A DNA stretch of 64,000 bases from an uncultured Clostridium sp. (GTDB lineage Bacteria; Bacillota; Clostridia; Lachnospirales; Lachnospiraceae). The translations under genes were made by a program, and so were the position numbers. Shown here in pieces: positions 44,029 to 53,790 of this stretch. The notes under the pieces are model-generated. The model worked only from the letters and a program-made list of their open reading frames with translations. It made no database searches and was not told the DNA's origin. Position 1 is the stretch's first letter. Every line of letters starts with the position of its first letter. The stretch lies in assembly GCA_947644195.1 (NCBI GenBank), contig CANRZB010000001.1, positions 62,001 through 126,000 on the forward strand. Reading direction: 5' to 3'.

Positions 44029-45303
44029 TTATATACTGTACACCCATTCTCCGTCTACCATTGTTTTTTCAATTCTTCCATAGACCCGTTTTCCATTAAA
44101 TGGTGTATTCTTCCCTTTTGAGACAAATGTCCTGCTGTCAATGGCATATTCTGTATCCAGTTCCGCAATCACTAAATCAGCCGCACTCCCCTCTGTCAGC
44201 CTACCTTTCGGAATCCCCAACACTTTGGCAGGATTCACACTCATCTTTTCCACCAAGGCAGATAAAGTCAAATACCCACCCAACACCAGCTGGGTATAGG
44301 CTAAGGCAAAAGAGGTTTCCAGACCTACAATACCAAATGGTGCCCGTAACATGGACTGATTTTTTTCTTCAGCTCCGTGAGGTGCATGATCGGTGGAGAT
44401 TACGTCCATAATACCATTTGACAATCCCTTTTGCAGTGCCTGAACATCTGCTCTGCTACGCAGCGGTGGATTCATTTTGAATCGTCCATGATCTTCTGTA
44501 ATCTCATCGTCTGCCATCGTAAAATGATGCGGACAAACCTCCGCAGTTACTGGAAGCCCCTGTTCTTTCGCAAGCGCCGTCAGAACCACACTGTCTGCCG
44601 TAGAACAATGGCATAAATGTAATTGGCAGCCGGTCTCTTTGGCCAGAAAAATATCTCGCGCCACAATCACATCCTCCACTGCATTGGTAATTCCCGGTAA
44701 TCCGAGTTCCTCTGCTTTCGGTCCGGCGTTCATCACTCCACCATCTACAAGTGCCTTATCTTCACAGTGGGAAAACATTGGCAGCCCAACCGCTGCTGCT
44801 GCCTGTAGTCCATGACGAAATACCAGGGTATCCATCACAGACTTACCGTCTTCACTCAGAGCAACCGCTCCTGCTTCTTTCAAACCTGCAATATCCGCCA
44901 GCTCTTTCCCATCCTGCTGCATGGTTACTGCGCCAATCGGCAGGATATGCACCGGCGCCTCCTCTGCCCGTTCCAATAAATCCCGAACCCGCTCCGGGCT
45001 GTCAATCACCGGATTGGTATTTGGCATCGGACAGATCGTTGTCACACCGCCCCTGGCAGCTGCCTGCGCACCTGTCATAATCGTTTCCTTGTATTCAAAT
45101 CCCGGTTCCCGGAGATGGACATGAAGGTCTATCAACCCCGGCATTATAATCCGCCCTGCCGCATCAACGACCTGCGCCGCAGGATCCTCAATGGTTTCTG
45201 CCACCTGTTGTACCTTTCCGTCCACGATTAACAGATCCCGGATGCCGTCTATTCCACCAGACGGATCCACCAGTCTTCCCCCCTGTATTAAATATCTGCT
45301 CAC
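44029..45303 (-). CDS. pyrC: Dihydroorotase
   Basis: Zinc amidohydrolase that closes carbamoyl-aspartate to dihydroorotate. Motifs are DLHVHLREPGFEYKETI (metal His pair, about 58-74), the GGVTTICPMPNTNP loop, HLCHCST and STDHAPHGAEEK (metal Asp). The 424-aa length is typical of the PyrC type I group. I use the GTG at 45303: AGGAGG is 6 nt before it but directly abuts the ATG at 45309. It heads the pyrimidine/hydrogenase cluster. Confidence 0.94.
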   Translation of the reverse strand: MSRYLIQGGRLVDPSGGIDGIRDLLIVDGKVQQVAETIEDPAAQVVDAAGRIIMPGLIDLHVHLREPGFEYKETIMTGAQAAARGGVTTICPMPNTNPVIDSPERVRDLLERAEEAPVHILPIGAVTMQQDGKELADIAGLKEAGAVALSEDGKSVMDTLVFRHGLQAAAAVGLPMFSHCEDKALVDGGVMNAGPKAEELGLPGITNAVEDVIVARDIFLAKETGCQLHLCHCSTADSVVLTALAKEQGLPVTAEVCPHHFTMADDEITEDHGRFKMNPPLRSRADVQALQKGLSNGIMDVISTDHAPHGAEEKNQSMLRAPFGIVGLETSFALAYTQLVLGGYLTLSALVEKMSVNPAKVLGIPKGRLTEGSAADLVIAELDTEYAIDSRTFVSKGKNTPFNGKRVYGRIEKTMVDGEWVYSI

Positions 45304-45338
45304 TGGCATCCTCCTTTATTTCAGCAAAAGAGAAAGAA

Positions 45339-45370
45339 AGGCATCCGCCAGTATATTCTGACGGGTGCCT
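45339..45370 (-). terminator. Terminator or attenuator before pyrC
   Basis: On the minus strand AGGCACCCGTCAG and CTGGCGGATGCCT pair with one G-U and one mismatch, followed by TTTCTTTCT, between the Nudix gene and pyrC. It would uncouple the two, or attenuate pyrC. Confidence 0.6.
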
Positions 45371-45378
45371 CCTTCCCC

Positions 45379-45783
45379 TTAATAAATCTCTGCACGCTCC
45401 AGATCTTCCAACATTCGGCTGTTATTGATCCATTCCTCAAAATCCTCGGGAGAAATCCATTTGGCATCCCGCAAATCCTCGGATAATTGTACTCCATCTT
45501 CATCCATATCGGTCAAACACAGATATGCCAGACCCAGATTGCACTCCGATCCAATCATAAAGGTCCAGGTATATAATACGTGGTCCATCACAGTAATCAG
45601 ACCGGTCTGCTCCTGCACCACACGAACCACGGCGGCATCTGGAGATTCACCAAATTCCGCTTCTCCATCAACGAACTCCCATTGATAAGGCTCAATAATA
45701 TTGTCATCATACCATTTCTCAACGATGAGATACCGGTCATCCCGTTTCACAATTCCCTTTACCAGAATACGATAACGCTCCAT
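45379..45783 (-). CDS. Nudix-fold protein with degenerate Nudix box
   Basis: The 134-aa protein has a Nudix-type fold. The box reads GEAEFGESPDAAVVRVVQEQ plus TGL; the consensus is GX5EX7REUXEEXGU. The first Glu after Arg is Val and the last metal Glu is Gln, so magnesium binding and hydrolysis are in doubt. It is followed by the pyrC terminator hairpin. It may be a ligand-binding or regulatory protein rather than a hydrolase (inference). Confidence 0.75.
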   Translation of the reverse strand: MERYRILVKGIVKRDDRYLIVEKWYDDNIIEPYQWEFVDGEAEFGESPDAAVVRVVQEQTGLITVMDHVLYTWTFMIGSECNLGLAYLCLTDMDEDGVQLSEDLRDAKWISPEDFEEWINNSRMLEDLERAEIY

Positions 45784-45854
45784 TAGTTACCCCCTATTCT
45801 TTATATTTTTTTCCGCTACCAAAATGAAAAACATCAAAACTTATCCATCAACTT

Positions 45855-46952
45855 TCATTTGGCTTTGATATATTCCTTTGCCGTCAACAGTTCTGCAGTC
45901 AGAACGGCTCCGCCCGCTGCACCGCGTACCGTATTGTGGGATAAGCCTACAAATTTATAGTCGAACACCGTATCCTCCCGCAGACGCCCCATGGAAACAC
46001 CAAAACCATTTTCATAATCCACATCCCGGGAAACCTGAGGACGATCCTCTTCTTCCAGATACTGAATAAACTGTTTCGGAGCACTTGGCAGACCCAATTC
46101 CTGTGGTAAGCCCTGAAACTCCCTCCATGCTTTCAATATCTGCTCTTTGGTCGGCTTGCTGCCCTCCTTGAATGTCACAAAGACGGCTGCTGTATGTCCA
46201 TCCAATACCGGAACACGGATACACTGTGTGGTAATTACCGGGCCATCCGCTTTGACGATTTCGCCATTTTCGATATGACCCCAAATACGAAGCGGCTCCT
46301 GCTCGCTCTTTTCCTCTTCCCCACCGATAAACGGAATAATGTTATGCTCCATCTCCGGCCAGTCAGCAAAGTTCTTGCCTGCCCCGGAAATTGCCTGATA
46401 TGTCGTGGCAACGACGGTCTCCGCCTCAAATCCTGCCTGTTTCAAAGCATGTAATGCCGGCGTATAGCTCTGAATGGAACAGTTTGGTTTTACTGCAATA
46501 AATCCCCGCTCCGTTCCCAAACGCTTCTTTTGGGATGCGATAACTTCCAGATGCTCTGGATTCAGCTCCGGCACCACCATCGGCACATCCGGTGTCCATC
46601 GGTGAGCGCTGTTATTGGATACCACCGGTGTCTCTGTTTTCGCATATTCCTCTTCAATTCTTTTTATCTCGTCTTTCGTCATATCCACAGCACTGAATAC
46701 GAAATCTACCGAAGACGCTACAGCGGCAACGTCACTGACGTCCTGCACAACAATTTTTTTCACACTCTCCGGCATCGGCGTCAGCATTTTCCAACGTCCT
46801 CCGATTGCTTCTTCGTAAGTCTTACCTGCACTTCGCGGACTGGCGGCAATCGTTACCACCTCAAACCAGGGATGGTTCTCTAATAAAGAGATAAACCTCT
46901 GTCCTACCATTCCTGTACCACCCAGGATACCTACTCTCAACTTCTTGTCCAT
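45855..46952 (-). CDS. asd: Aspartate-semialdehyde dehydrogenase, archaeal/fungal type
   Basis: Reduces aspartyl phosphate to aspartate semialdehyde for Lys/Thr/Met and cell wall diaminopimelate. The N-terminal NADP motif GILGGTGMVGQRF is at about 7-19. The catalytic Cys lies in PNCSIQ and the substrate site HRWTPDVPM is earlier (about 116-124). The 365-aa length fits. ATG 46952 follows GTGGAGGAAAC; the frame upstream to 47012 has no ribosome site. It lies between the Nudix gene and hisS. Confidence 0.95.
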   Translation of the reverse strand: MDKKLRVGILGGTGMVGQRFISLLENHPWFEVVTIAASPRSAGKTYEEAIGGRWKMLTPMPESVKKIVVQDVSDVAAVASSVDFVFSAVDMTKDEIKRIEEEYAKTETPVVSNNSAHRWTPDVPMVVPELNPEHLEVIASQKKRLGTERGFIAVKPNCSIQSYTPALHALKQAGFEAETVVATTYQAISGAGKNFADWPEMEHNIIPFIGGEEEKSEQEPLRIWGHIENGEIVKADGPVITTQCIRVPVLDGHTAAVFVTFKEGSKPTKEQILKAWREFQGLPQELGLPSAPKQFIQYLEEEDRPQVSRDVDYENGFGVSMGRLREDTVFDYKFVGLSHNTVRGAAGGAVLTAELLTAKEYIKAK

Positions 46953-47050
46953 AGTTTCCTCCACTATTTTAATCTCACCGGATCTGCCGGCTCTATTTCT
47001 CATTCCTGACATATAGGGTTATAGTACACTATTCCTGGGAATAAGTCAAT

Positions 47051-48289
47051 TTATCCAAAAAATTTTACGCCATCTTCCTGTCCGTAAACAGCAAAACCGT
47101 CATACCCTTCCGTTTCCAAACGATTGAGGAATTTTCCCAGTTTCTTTGGCCTGGCAATGACAGACACAATATATTCCTGCCGCAGTTCCTCGGCATAGGA
47201 AAGCGCCTGGGCATAGGTAGCCGTATCATAAAACACGGCAATCCTCTTTTTCTGGCCTGGAATGGCAAACCCCTGTTCCATCAGAATACTGAATATCCGT
47301 TCAAACCCAATGGAAAATCCCACAGCAGGGATATCTTCATTCAAAAATTTTCCGATCAGGTTATCATAGCGGCCGCCCCCGGCGACTGCCCCCGCATACC
47401 CCTCGGCTTCCACCTCAAAAATCGTGCCGGTATAATAGCCCTGTCCACGAACCAGGGAAGGGGTAAACTCGATTGTAAATGCACCGTTGGATACCGTATT
47501 TACTGTATCCATAATATATTGCAGGGATTTGACATCTTCCGCATCGCACACACGGGAAACGGCATCCAGATCCAGGGAATCACCTTCCAATAACCCCATA
47601 AATTTCTCCACGGCTGGTTCCGCAAAACCATTCTCCATCAATTCTCCACGCACACCTTCCATGCCAATTTTGTCCTGCTTATCAAAGATAATCGCTAATT
47701 TTTCGTGATCGGCCTCCCCGAATCCCGCATACGAAAAAATAGATTTCAGGATCCGTCTGTCATTGATTTTAACGGTATAATGGGAAAGTCCCACCCGCTC
47801 TAATGCTTTCGTCGTCGTCAGAATCAATTCTACCTCCGCATCCGCAGAAGCATTGCCTATAATATCAATATCACATTGCATAAACTCCCGCAGACGTCCT
47901 TTTTGAGGACGCTCCGCCCGATACACGCGGTCCATCTGGATTACCTTAAAGGGCGCCATCAGATCATTTCTGTTGTTAGCATAATACCGGGATAACGGCA
48001 GTGTCAGATCATAACGAAGCCCCATATCTGACAGTTCCATCTCTGTCACGTCTGTTTTCTGTAAAGCGGAGGATAACTTCTGACCCCGCTTTAATATTTT
48101 AAAGATGAGATTCAGATTTTCTCCACCCTCACTCTTATCCAGATTGACCGCATCCTCCAAAATAGGAGTCGCAATCCGCTCAAATCCTGCCTCCTCATAG
48201 GTCTGTCGGATCACATCCTGTAGATAATCCCGGATACGTACTTCCTTTGGAAGATAATCTCTGGTTCCCTTGACGGGTGTTGCTTTCAT
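47051..48289 (-). CDS. hisS: Histidine--tRNA ligase (HisRS)
   Basis: Class II tRNA synthetase of 412 aa. Motif 2 VYRAERPQKGRLREFMQCDIDIIG (about 122-145), histidine-A motif LVRGQGYYTGTIFEV, GGGRYDNLIGKF and motif 3 AVGFSIGFERI are visible, then a short C-terminal anticodon-binding-like domain. The A motif has Gly in place of the usual Asp, a substitution position that also varies in related Clostridia. HisZ, the HisG partner, is a possible alternative because it shares this fold; presence of the C-terminal domain and motif 2 Arg favour HisRS. Confidence 0.78.
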   Translation of the reverse strand: MKATPVKGTRDYLPKEVRIRDYLQDVIRQTYEEAGFERIATPILEDAVNLDKSEGGENLNLIFKILKRGQKLSSALQKTDVTEMELSDMGLRYDLTLPLSRYYANNRNDLMAPFKVIQMDRVYRAERPQKGRLREFMQCDIDIIGNASADAEVELILTTTKALERVGLSHYTVKINDRRILKSIFSYAGFGEADHEKLAIIFDKQDKIGMEGVRGELMENGFAEPAVEKFMGLLEGDSLDLDAVSRVCDAEDVKSLQYIMDTVNTVSNGAFTIEFTPSLVRGQGYYTGTIFEVEAEGYAGAVAGGGRYDNLIGKFLNEDIPAVGFSIGFERIFSILMEQGFAIPGQKKRIAVFYDTATYAQALSYAEELRQEYIVSVIARPKKLGKFLNRLETEGYDGFAVYGQEDGVKFFG

Positions 48290-48363
48290 ATGGTTCCATC
48301 CTTTCTGTCTCTGATTTCATGGATATCAGCACTCATCGCTTCTAGTGTACTAACCCGTGATCT

Positions 48364-50577
48364 TTACCGAATAAAATTCGTGCGAATCGGTTCTTCTTTT
48401 TCCGGCAGCCCATATTTTTGTTTTCCAAGGGCGATACTCCGAATTAAAAATCCCATATTCCTACCCAATGCACGCATGACCTGTAGACCCTCTCCATCTT
48501 GGGCTGCCTCCTGCGCATTATTTCCATGGATGCTGTTCCAATACTGACTGGAGGCAATCGGCATGCCGCTGATCGCAAAGAACTTGTTTAACTCATCGAA
48601 CGTGGCAGACAAGCCACCTCTTCTCGCAGAGACAACGGCAGCGCCTACTTTCATTCTCTTATCAAACGGCGTACTGTAGAATAATCTAGTCAGACAGGCC
48701 ACTAATGTGGCATTGGCAGAGGCATAATATACCGGAGATCCCACCAGCAACCCATCTGCTTGTTCCAATTTCGGCGCTAATTCCCGCACCACATCGTCAA
48801 AGACACAGCAACCGTTTTTCCTGCACTGGCCACATCCAATACAACTGCGGATGTCCAGATGTCCGATCTGGATCATCTCCGTTTCGATCCCCTGTTCCTC
48901 TAAGGTCTTTGCCACCTCTCGGAGAGCCAGCGCAGTCGAACCATCTGCATGTGGGGAACCGTTGAGGATCAGCACTTTTTGCGGACCAAGATCCTCTTTT
49001 TCTTCCAAAGGCACACTCCCAGCTTCCTCTGGCATTTCCTCCTGTGCTCTATCCATACTGCTTCCTGAACTGCCAGCCTGTGTTCCGTCAGACATATTTG
49101 CCCGGACATTTCCTGCCCCATCACTTGAGGTTCCATTCTGTTCAGAAATTACATTACCCTGTTCCAGTTTCCCAGATCCTGCTGCCCGTATCGGTACAGC
49201 TACGCTTCCCTCTGTCGTTGGATCTGTCTGTACGGTCTCCGCTCCCAGGTAGATGACCGTCCCTCGGTTCGCCGGGACAGTCACACGCAGATGCCCGTTT
49301 TCAAAGCTAAGGTTTTCTGCTATCCCAAGCAGATCCGTTGCCGCTTTCGCCCCCACCGGTGCGTTGATTTCTACCGTAGCAGAAGCATCATCGTTATTTA
49401 ACACGACCACAACTGCCGTATCGTTTAGGATTCTTCCATAGGCAAATTGGCGGTTCGTCAAGACAAGCTCCTGATATCTTCCCTCTGTCAGTTCCGGGTA
49501 ATCTTTCTTGCACTGCCCCAATTTTTTGCACAGCGCGGTAATGACATTTTCCTTTTCTGCATTTTCATAGTCCCGTAGATCCAGGCAAGGGCGCAGATTC
49601 CAGTCAGAACCGTTTTCCTTTCTGCCTTCGATGCCAAATTCTGAACCATAATATAGGGAAGGAATCCCATAAACGGTATAGTTTAACAGTGTGACCAGAA
49701 ACATATGCTCTTTATTGGTTAATTTAGAATAAATCCGCTCCACATCATGGTTATCCATAAAGGTATAAAGACGGAAATCTCCGCAGATTCCCAGCAAACG
49801 TTTGATCGAATGGGCAATTTCAAAATAGTTGTGGTCGTTATGCCCGGAATAGAGACCCTTATGCAGTTCATAATTAGTCACGGAATGAAGCATCTGATCA
49901 TTGACCCATCGGCTGTAATCTCCATGGATCACTTCCCCCATCAGCCAGAAATCAGGTTTCAGACTATCCGTCAACTGGCGCATATTATGCATCAGCCCGT
50001 GATCCAGGACATCCGCTGCATCCAGGCGAATCCCATCAATATCAAATTCAGAAATCCAAAAGCGAATCGCATCAAACAGATAATTCTGAACTTCTGGATT
50101 TTGCTGGTTTAACTTTACCAGCAGATTGTATCCCCCCCAGTTATCGTAGGAGAATCCATCGTTATACTCGTTATTGCCGCCAAAGTTCAAATTGCAGAAC
50201 CAGCTGCAATATGGTGAGGACTCTCTTTTTTCCTGCACATCCTGAAACGCAAAAAACTCCCTTCCCACATGGTTAAACACACCGTCCACAATGACATGCA
50301 AACCAATCTCATGACAGTAAGCCACAAATTCCTTAAAATCATCGTTTGTCCCTAAACGGCAGTCGACTTTTCGATAGTCCGTGGTTTCGTAGCCATGCCC
50401 TACTGACTCAAACAGGGGGCCAATATAAATTGCCGTACAATTGATTTTCGCGGCATGCGCTGCCCACTCCTTCAACTGGCCAAAATGAGATTCCGAGGTT
50501 CCTGTATTTTCATGTGCGCATCCACATAACCCCAGAGGGTAAATATGATAAAAAACTGCCTGATCATACCATGCCAT
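48364..50577 (-). CDS. Fusion of alpha-amylase-family (GH13) enzyme and flavodoxin-like FMN reductase
   Basis: One open frame of 737 aa. Residues about 1-445 form a GH13 glycosidase (VIVDGVFNHVG about 96; catalytic GIRLDAADVL Asp186, LMGEV Glu215, FMDNHD Asp278). A Ser/Gly/Glu-rich linker covers about 449-530. Residues about 532-737 are an NADPH-dependent FMN reductase/iron-sulfur flavoprotein domain (VLILNGSPHADGST, a Cys cluster CIGCGQCRKNGCC, GSPVYYASANATL). Start ATG 50577 has GGAAGGAAAC upstream. The join is odd: alpha-glucan hydrolysis and flavin redox rarely share a chain. I see no stop or frame change at the junction. Confidence 0.88.
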   Translation of the reverse strand: MAWYDQAVFYHIYPLGLCGCAHENTGTSESHFGQLKEWAAHAAKINCTAIYIGPLFESVGHGYETTDYRKVDCRLGTNDDFKEFVAYCHEIGLHVIVDGVFNHVGREFFAFQDVQEKRESSPYCSWFCNLNFGGNNEYNDGFSYDNWGGYNLLVKLNQQNPEVQNYLFDAIRFWISEFDIDGIRLDAADVLDHGLMHNMRQLTDSLKPDFWLMGEVIHGDYSRWVNDQMLHSVTNYELHKGLYSGHNDHNYFEIAHSIKRLLGICGDFRLYTFMDNHDVERIYSKLTNKEHMFLVTLLNYTVYGIPSLYYGSEFGIEGRKENGSDWNLRPCLDLRDYENAEKENVITALCKKLGQCKKDYPELTEGRYQELVLTNRQFAYGRILNDTAVVVVLNNDDASATVEINAPVGAKAATDLLGIAENLSFENGHLRVTVPANRGTVIYLGAETVQTDPTTEGSVAVPIRAAGSGKLEQGNVISEQNGTSSDGAGNVRANMSDGTQAGSSGSSMDRAQEEMPEEAGSVPLEEKEDLGPQKVLILNGSPHADGSTALALREVAKTLEEQGIETEMIQIGHLDIRSCIGCGQCRKNGCCVFDDVVRELAPKLEQADGLLVGSPVYYASANATLVACLTRLFYSTPFDKRMKVGAAVVSARRGGLSATFDELNKFFAISGMPIASSQYWNSIHGNNAQEAAQDGEGLQVMRALGRNMGFLIRSIALGKQKYGLPEKEEPIRTNFIR

Positions 50578-50621
50578 ACTTTGTTTCCTTCCTTTCTGAT
50601 CCATCGAAATGAACCCGGGTT

Positions 50622-51461
50622 CTACCGATCCGACGCATCCGATGTTTTTACTGTTTCTCTCTTTTTTGTATATGCCTGTATAGTATACCACAAACCTGCC
50701 GCAAAGCAAACGACCCCCACTAGAAATGTTACAAGGTACTGCGGAACCGAAACTGCTTTGTCCGCAGGAAACAGATAACCCAGTAGATAGTTGGTCGCAT
50801 TAAACGCTATATGGGTCAGAATATTAGCCAAAATCGTATCGGCAGCCCGACACACCAGACCCAGGAGCAGGCCGCACAGGAATGCATAGATCCCCTGGAT
50901 TACATTCATATGATATAGTCCAAAGAAAGCCGCCTGAAGCAGATTTGCGACCCAAAACGGATATGCCAGACGCAACCGGTCCAGAATGGCACCTCGGAAA
51001 ATCAATTCTTCGGCGGCCGGTCCCACCAATAAAACATAAACCAAGGTAAGTAAGGTTTCCCCCTGCTCAAACTGGTCCATCGTCTGTTGATATCCTACAA
51101 AAAACCGGGGAAATAGCATTTGCACGACGGAAAGCACCAGAGCAACCACAATGCATCCTCCCACCCCCACTCCCAGGAACGATGGAATCATTTTACCCGA
51201 AAATGCCTGCCGGTAATCAAAGGGGCGAATTCTCCAGGTAGAATGATAATATAACATCCCACACCATATCATGGTCAGAAAGGCACTAGCCAGGGACATC
51301 TGCATCAGCTTCGTACTGGAATCGGTCGTATCATGCAACAGCGAGGTAACTGCCATCCATAGCGCTGCACATAGGATCTGTACCAGAATCACGCCGAGCA
51401 GAATCATCAAAACCTGTGCCAGACTCCTTATTCTCAATAATTTTAAATCCTTTGGCTCCAT
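50622..51461 (-). CDS. CPBP family intramembrane protease (CAAX-type)
   Basis: The 279-aa membrane protein has about eight hydrophobic segments and the Abi/CPBP motifs AAEELIFRG (EExxxR), GLYHMN (FxxxH) and HIAFNAT (HxxxN). Family members cleave peptides within the membrane, some in peptide maturation or bacteriocin immunity. The start is ATG 51461 (GGGAAAGAGG upstream). It precedes the GH13-flavodoxin gene by 44 bp on the same strand. Confidence 0.88.
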   Translation of the reverse strand: MEPKDLKLLRIRSLAQVLMILLGVILVQILCAALWMAVTSLLHDTTDSSTKLMQMSLASAFLTMIWCGMLYYHSTWRIRPFDYRQAFSGKMIPSFLGVGVGGCIVVALVLSVVQMLFPRFFVGYQQTMDQFEQGETLLTLVYVLLVGPAAEELIFRGAILDRLRLAYPFWVANLLQAAFFGLYHMNVIQGIYAFLCGLLLGLVCRAADTILANILTHIAFNATNYLLGYLFPADKAVSVPQYLVTFLVGVVCFAAGLWYTIQAYTKKRETVKTSDASDR

Positions 51462-51592
51462 CCTCTTTCCCTTTCCTAACATCCAGGCGAAAAAAATGAT
51501 CCGAAAACGCACTTCCGTTCCGAACCATTTTCTCTTTATTCTCATTTACTGAATGTCACTGTATCAATCAATAACACAAGAACCTTACCCTA

Positions 51593-52780
51593 TTAACGTT
51601 TCCGCTGTAAAAATTCTGGAATTTTGATTCCCTCATCATTTTGGCGGTTATAAGACGGCGTTACCGGAGCTGCCTGTTTCCTGGCAGCGGCTGTCTGGGA
51701 TGCTCCCAACGCTGACGGAGAAGCCGGACGGCCGGACATCTGTCCCTCTTTCGTCGGGAAATTTGTCTTCGGCGCCTTCGTATTCTTTAAGAAACCTGGA
51801 GTAGCATCCATGGAAGCAGCCGACAGAGCATCTTCCTCCAAACCGGTAGCGATTACCGTGATCTTGACCGCTTCACTCTCACTGTCCTCACACATGACAC
51901 CAAAGATGATGTTGGTATTCTCCCCAGTCAGATTTTCTATGTAAGACGCAGCTTCATAGGATTCCTGCAATCCCACATCTCCCGAAATATTCAGAATCAC
52001 ATGGGAAGCTCCCTCGATCGTTGTCTCCAATAACGGACTAGATACCGCTTCCTTCACGGCATCGACACATTTATCCTCACCGGTACCCATACCAATACCA
52101 ATGTGGGCAATTCCCTTATCTTTCATTACCGTCTGTACATCTGCAAAATCCAGATTAATCAGACCTGGTACGTTAATCAGGTCGGTAATTCCCTGAACAC
52201 CCTGCTGCAACACTTCATCTGCTTTGCGCAGAGCGTCCGGCATAGAAGTACGCCGGTCCACAATCTGTAACAATTTATCATTAGGAATCACAATCAGTGT
52301 ATCTACACTTTCCCGAAGAGTATCAATACCGGATATTGCATTATTCATACGGCTTTTGGCTTCGAAGGTAAACGGCTTGGTAACAATACCTACGGTCAAA
52401 ATCCCCAGCTCCTTAGAGATCTCTGCCACAACCGGAGCCGCACCGGTTCCCGTACCGCCACCCATACCACAGGTAACAAATACCATATCAGCGCCTTTGA
52501 CCAACTCCGTGATTTCTTCTCTATTTTCTTCTGCTGCCGCTTTTCCCACTTCAGGATCTGCTCCTGCGCCCAGCCCCTTAGTCAGCTTTTCGCCGATCTG
52601 GACACACTGGTTTGCCTTGCATTTGGATAAATGCTGCTTATCCGTATTGATACAGACAAACTCCACACCCACGATTCCCTCTTCTATCATACGGTTGACA
52701 GCATTATTCCCACCACCGCCGACGCCGATAACCAGAATCTTTGCGGCCATATCTGTCTCGTTTGTTTTAATCTCTAACAA
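51593..52780 (-). CDS. ftsZ: Cell division protein FtsZ
   Basis: Tubulin-like GTPase that forms the Z-ring. [15 protein letters not shown] is at about 17-31, the GTP signature [10 protein letters not shown] at about 108-117, and the synergy loop NVDFADV-like segment [11 protein letters not shown] near 205. The conserved C-terminal tail is [11 protein letters not shown], which binds FtsA or SepF. I start it at TTG 52780 because AAGGAGG lies 7 nt before it; no in-frame ATG with a site exists. FtsA is not adjacent, so SepF may serve as tether (inference). Confidence 0.96.
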   Translation of the reverse strand: MLEIKTNETDMAAKILVIGVGGGGNNAVNRMIEEGIVGVEFVCINTDKQHLSKCKANQCVQIGEKLTKGLGAGADPEVGKAAAEENREEITELVKGADMVFVTCGMGGGTGTGAAPVVAEISKELGILTVGIVTKPFTFEAKSRMNNAISGIDTLRESVDTLIVIPNDKLLQIVDRRTSMPDALRKADEVLQQGVQGITDLINVPGLINLDFADVQTVMKDKGIAHIGIGMGTGEDKCVDAVKEAVSSPLLETTIEGASHVILNISGDVGLQESYEAASYIENLTGENTNIIFGVMCEDSESEAVKITVIATGLEEDALSAASMDATPGFLKNTKAPKTNFPTKEGQMSGRPASPSALGASQTAAARKQAAPVTPSYNRQNDEGIKIPEFLQRKR

Positions 52781-52862
52781 CGTTGCTCCTCCTTCATTAT
52801 GCCTATGCAATATACCATCTAAACGTAAATTTCCAAGTCATGTACAAAATTCCCTAAACTAT

Positions 52863-52891
52863 ATAATACAAATTTATCACAGAATAATCAA
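52863..52891 (-). promoter_or_regulatory. Promoter of ftsZ
   Basis: Minus strand TTGATT (52886-52891), 17-bp spacer, TATTAT (52863-52868), about 80 bp before the TTG start. It gives ftsZ its own transcript beside read-through from ftsQ. Confidence 0.7.
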
Positions 52892-52947
52892 GAGAATATG
52901 TGTTCTTTTTTTTAATTTTTTCGGTATATAAAATATCTTTGGATTTT

Positions 52948-53745
52948 TTATTCCTCTGGAAGATCCGGTGATGTCGTTGCATCCGGATCCGGTGATGCGG
53001 TATTTTTCGGTTTTTTCTCCTTGGAGTTCTTCGCGGCAGGCGGTGTAATCACAATTCGGTTTCCCGGCTGATAGTTTTCCATGTTGATCGATCCGGCCAG
53101 TTTGATCTTTTCCTCCTGTGCCTTCTCAATGACTCCCGCCAGATCCGCTAACGCATCATCATAGCGCTCTTTTTTTCCCAGATCGACTTTCAGGGAGGCA
53201 ATCACCAACCGGACGGCCCCATCCGAAATCTTGATTTCATCCACCGGAATTGCATAGTGACTGATCTGCTGGGATACATTCATAATGGAGTCAAACACGG
53301 AATCATCTGCTACCTGAAACGGCTGTCCCACGGTAAAATTGCCGAAATTGATTCCGGTTACCACCGGAATTCCTTCGATCTGTTCCGGAATGGTCTGCAG
53401 AACGATTCCATCCTTATCAAAGTATACATACTGCCCCAGATAATTAATACACCCACTGATCTTCTTGTCATAGACATGCAGGGTGATAGAGCGTGGATTG
53501 TGGTACTCTGCCTCAATTTCCTCGACAAATGGCAGCCTATTGATTCCAAAGAGCTTTTCATATAGAAAGAACATGATCTCATTATCAGAGAAATCCCGGA
53601 CAAAAACTGCCGCCTTGATTTCCTCATCGGTATAATATTCTGTTCCCTCCACTGTTACGGTATCTAAATGAAATATAAAGTAACATAGCAAAACCGCTGC
53701 TGCCAGACTGACGATTCCAATTAAAATCCTCTTTATTACTTTCAT
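52948..53745 (-). CDS. ftsQ: Cell division protein FtsQ/DivIB
   Basis: The 265-aa bitopic protein has one N-terminal membrane segment (about 8-25), then a POTRA domain (LDTVTVEGTEYYTDEEIK, about 27-44) and the FtsQ beta region (LPFVEEIEAEYHNPRSITLHVYDKKISGCINY). A Lys/Pro-rich tail ends it. It assembles the divisome with FtsL/DivIC. It sits between ftsW and ftsZ; ribosome site AAAGGAAAGG. Confidence 0.88.
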   Translation of the reverse strand: MKVIKRILIGIVSLAAAVLLCYFIFHLDTVTVEGTEYYTDEEIKAAVFVRDFSDNEIMFFLYEKLFGINRLPFVEEIEAEYHNPRSITLHVYDKKISGCINYLGQYVYFDKDGIVLQTIPEQIEGIPVVTGINFGNFTVGQPFQVADDSVFDSIMNVSQQISHYAIPVDEIKISDGAVRLVIASLKVDLGKKERYDDALADLAGVIEKAQEEKIKLAGSINMENYQPGNRIVITPPAAKNSKEKKPKNTASPDPDATTSPDLPEE

Positions 53746-53790
53746 ACTGCCTTTCCTTTCCTCTCCTGTAACCCCTCGCCGGAAGGTGCC

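Noticed and set aside
47051-48289. HisZ regulatory subunit instead of HisRS
   Set aside because: Motif 2 with catalytic Arg, the GGGRYD region and a C-terminal anticodon-type domain are present, and no hisG lies nearby; kept as HisRS with lower confidence.
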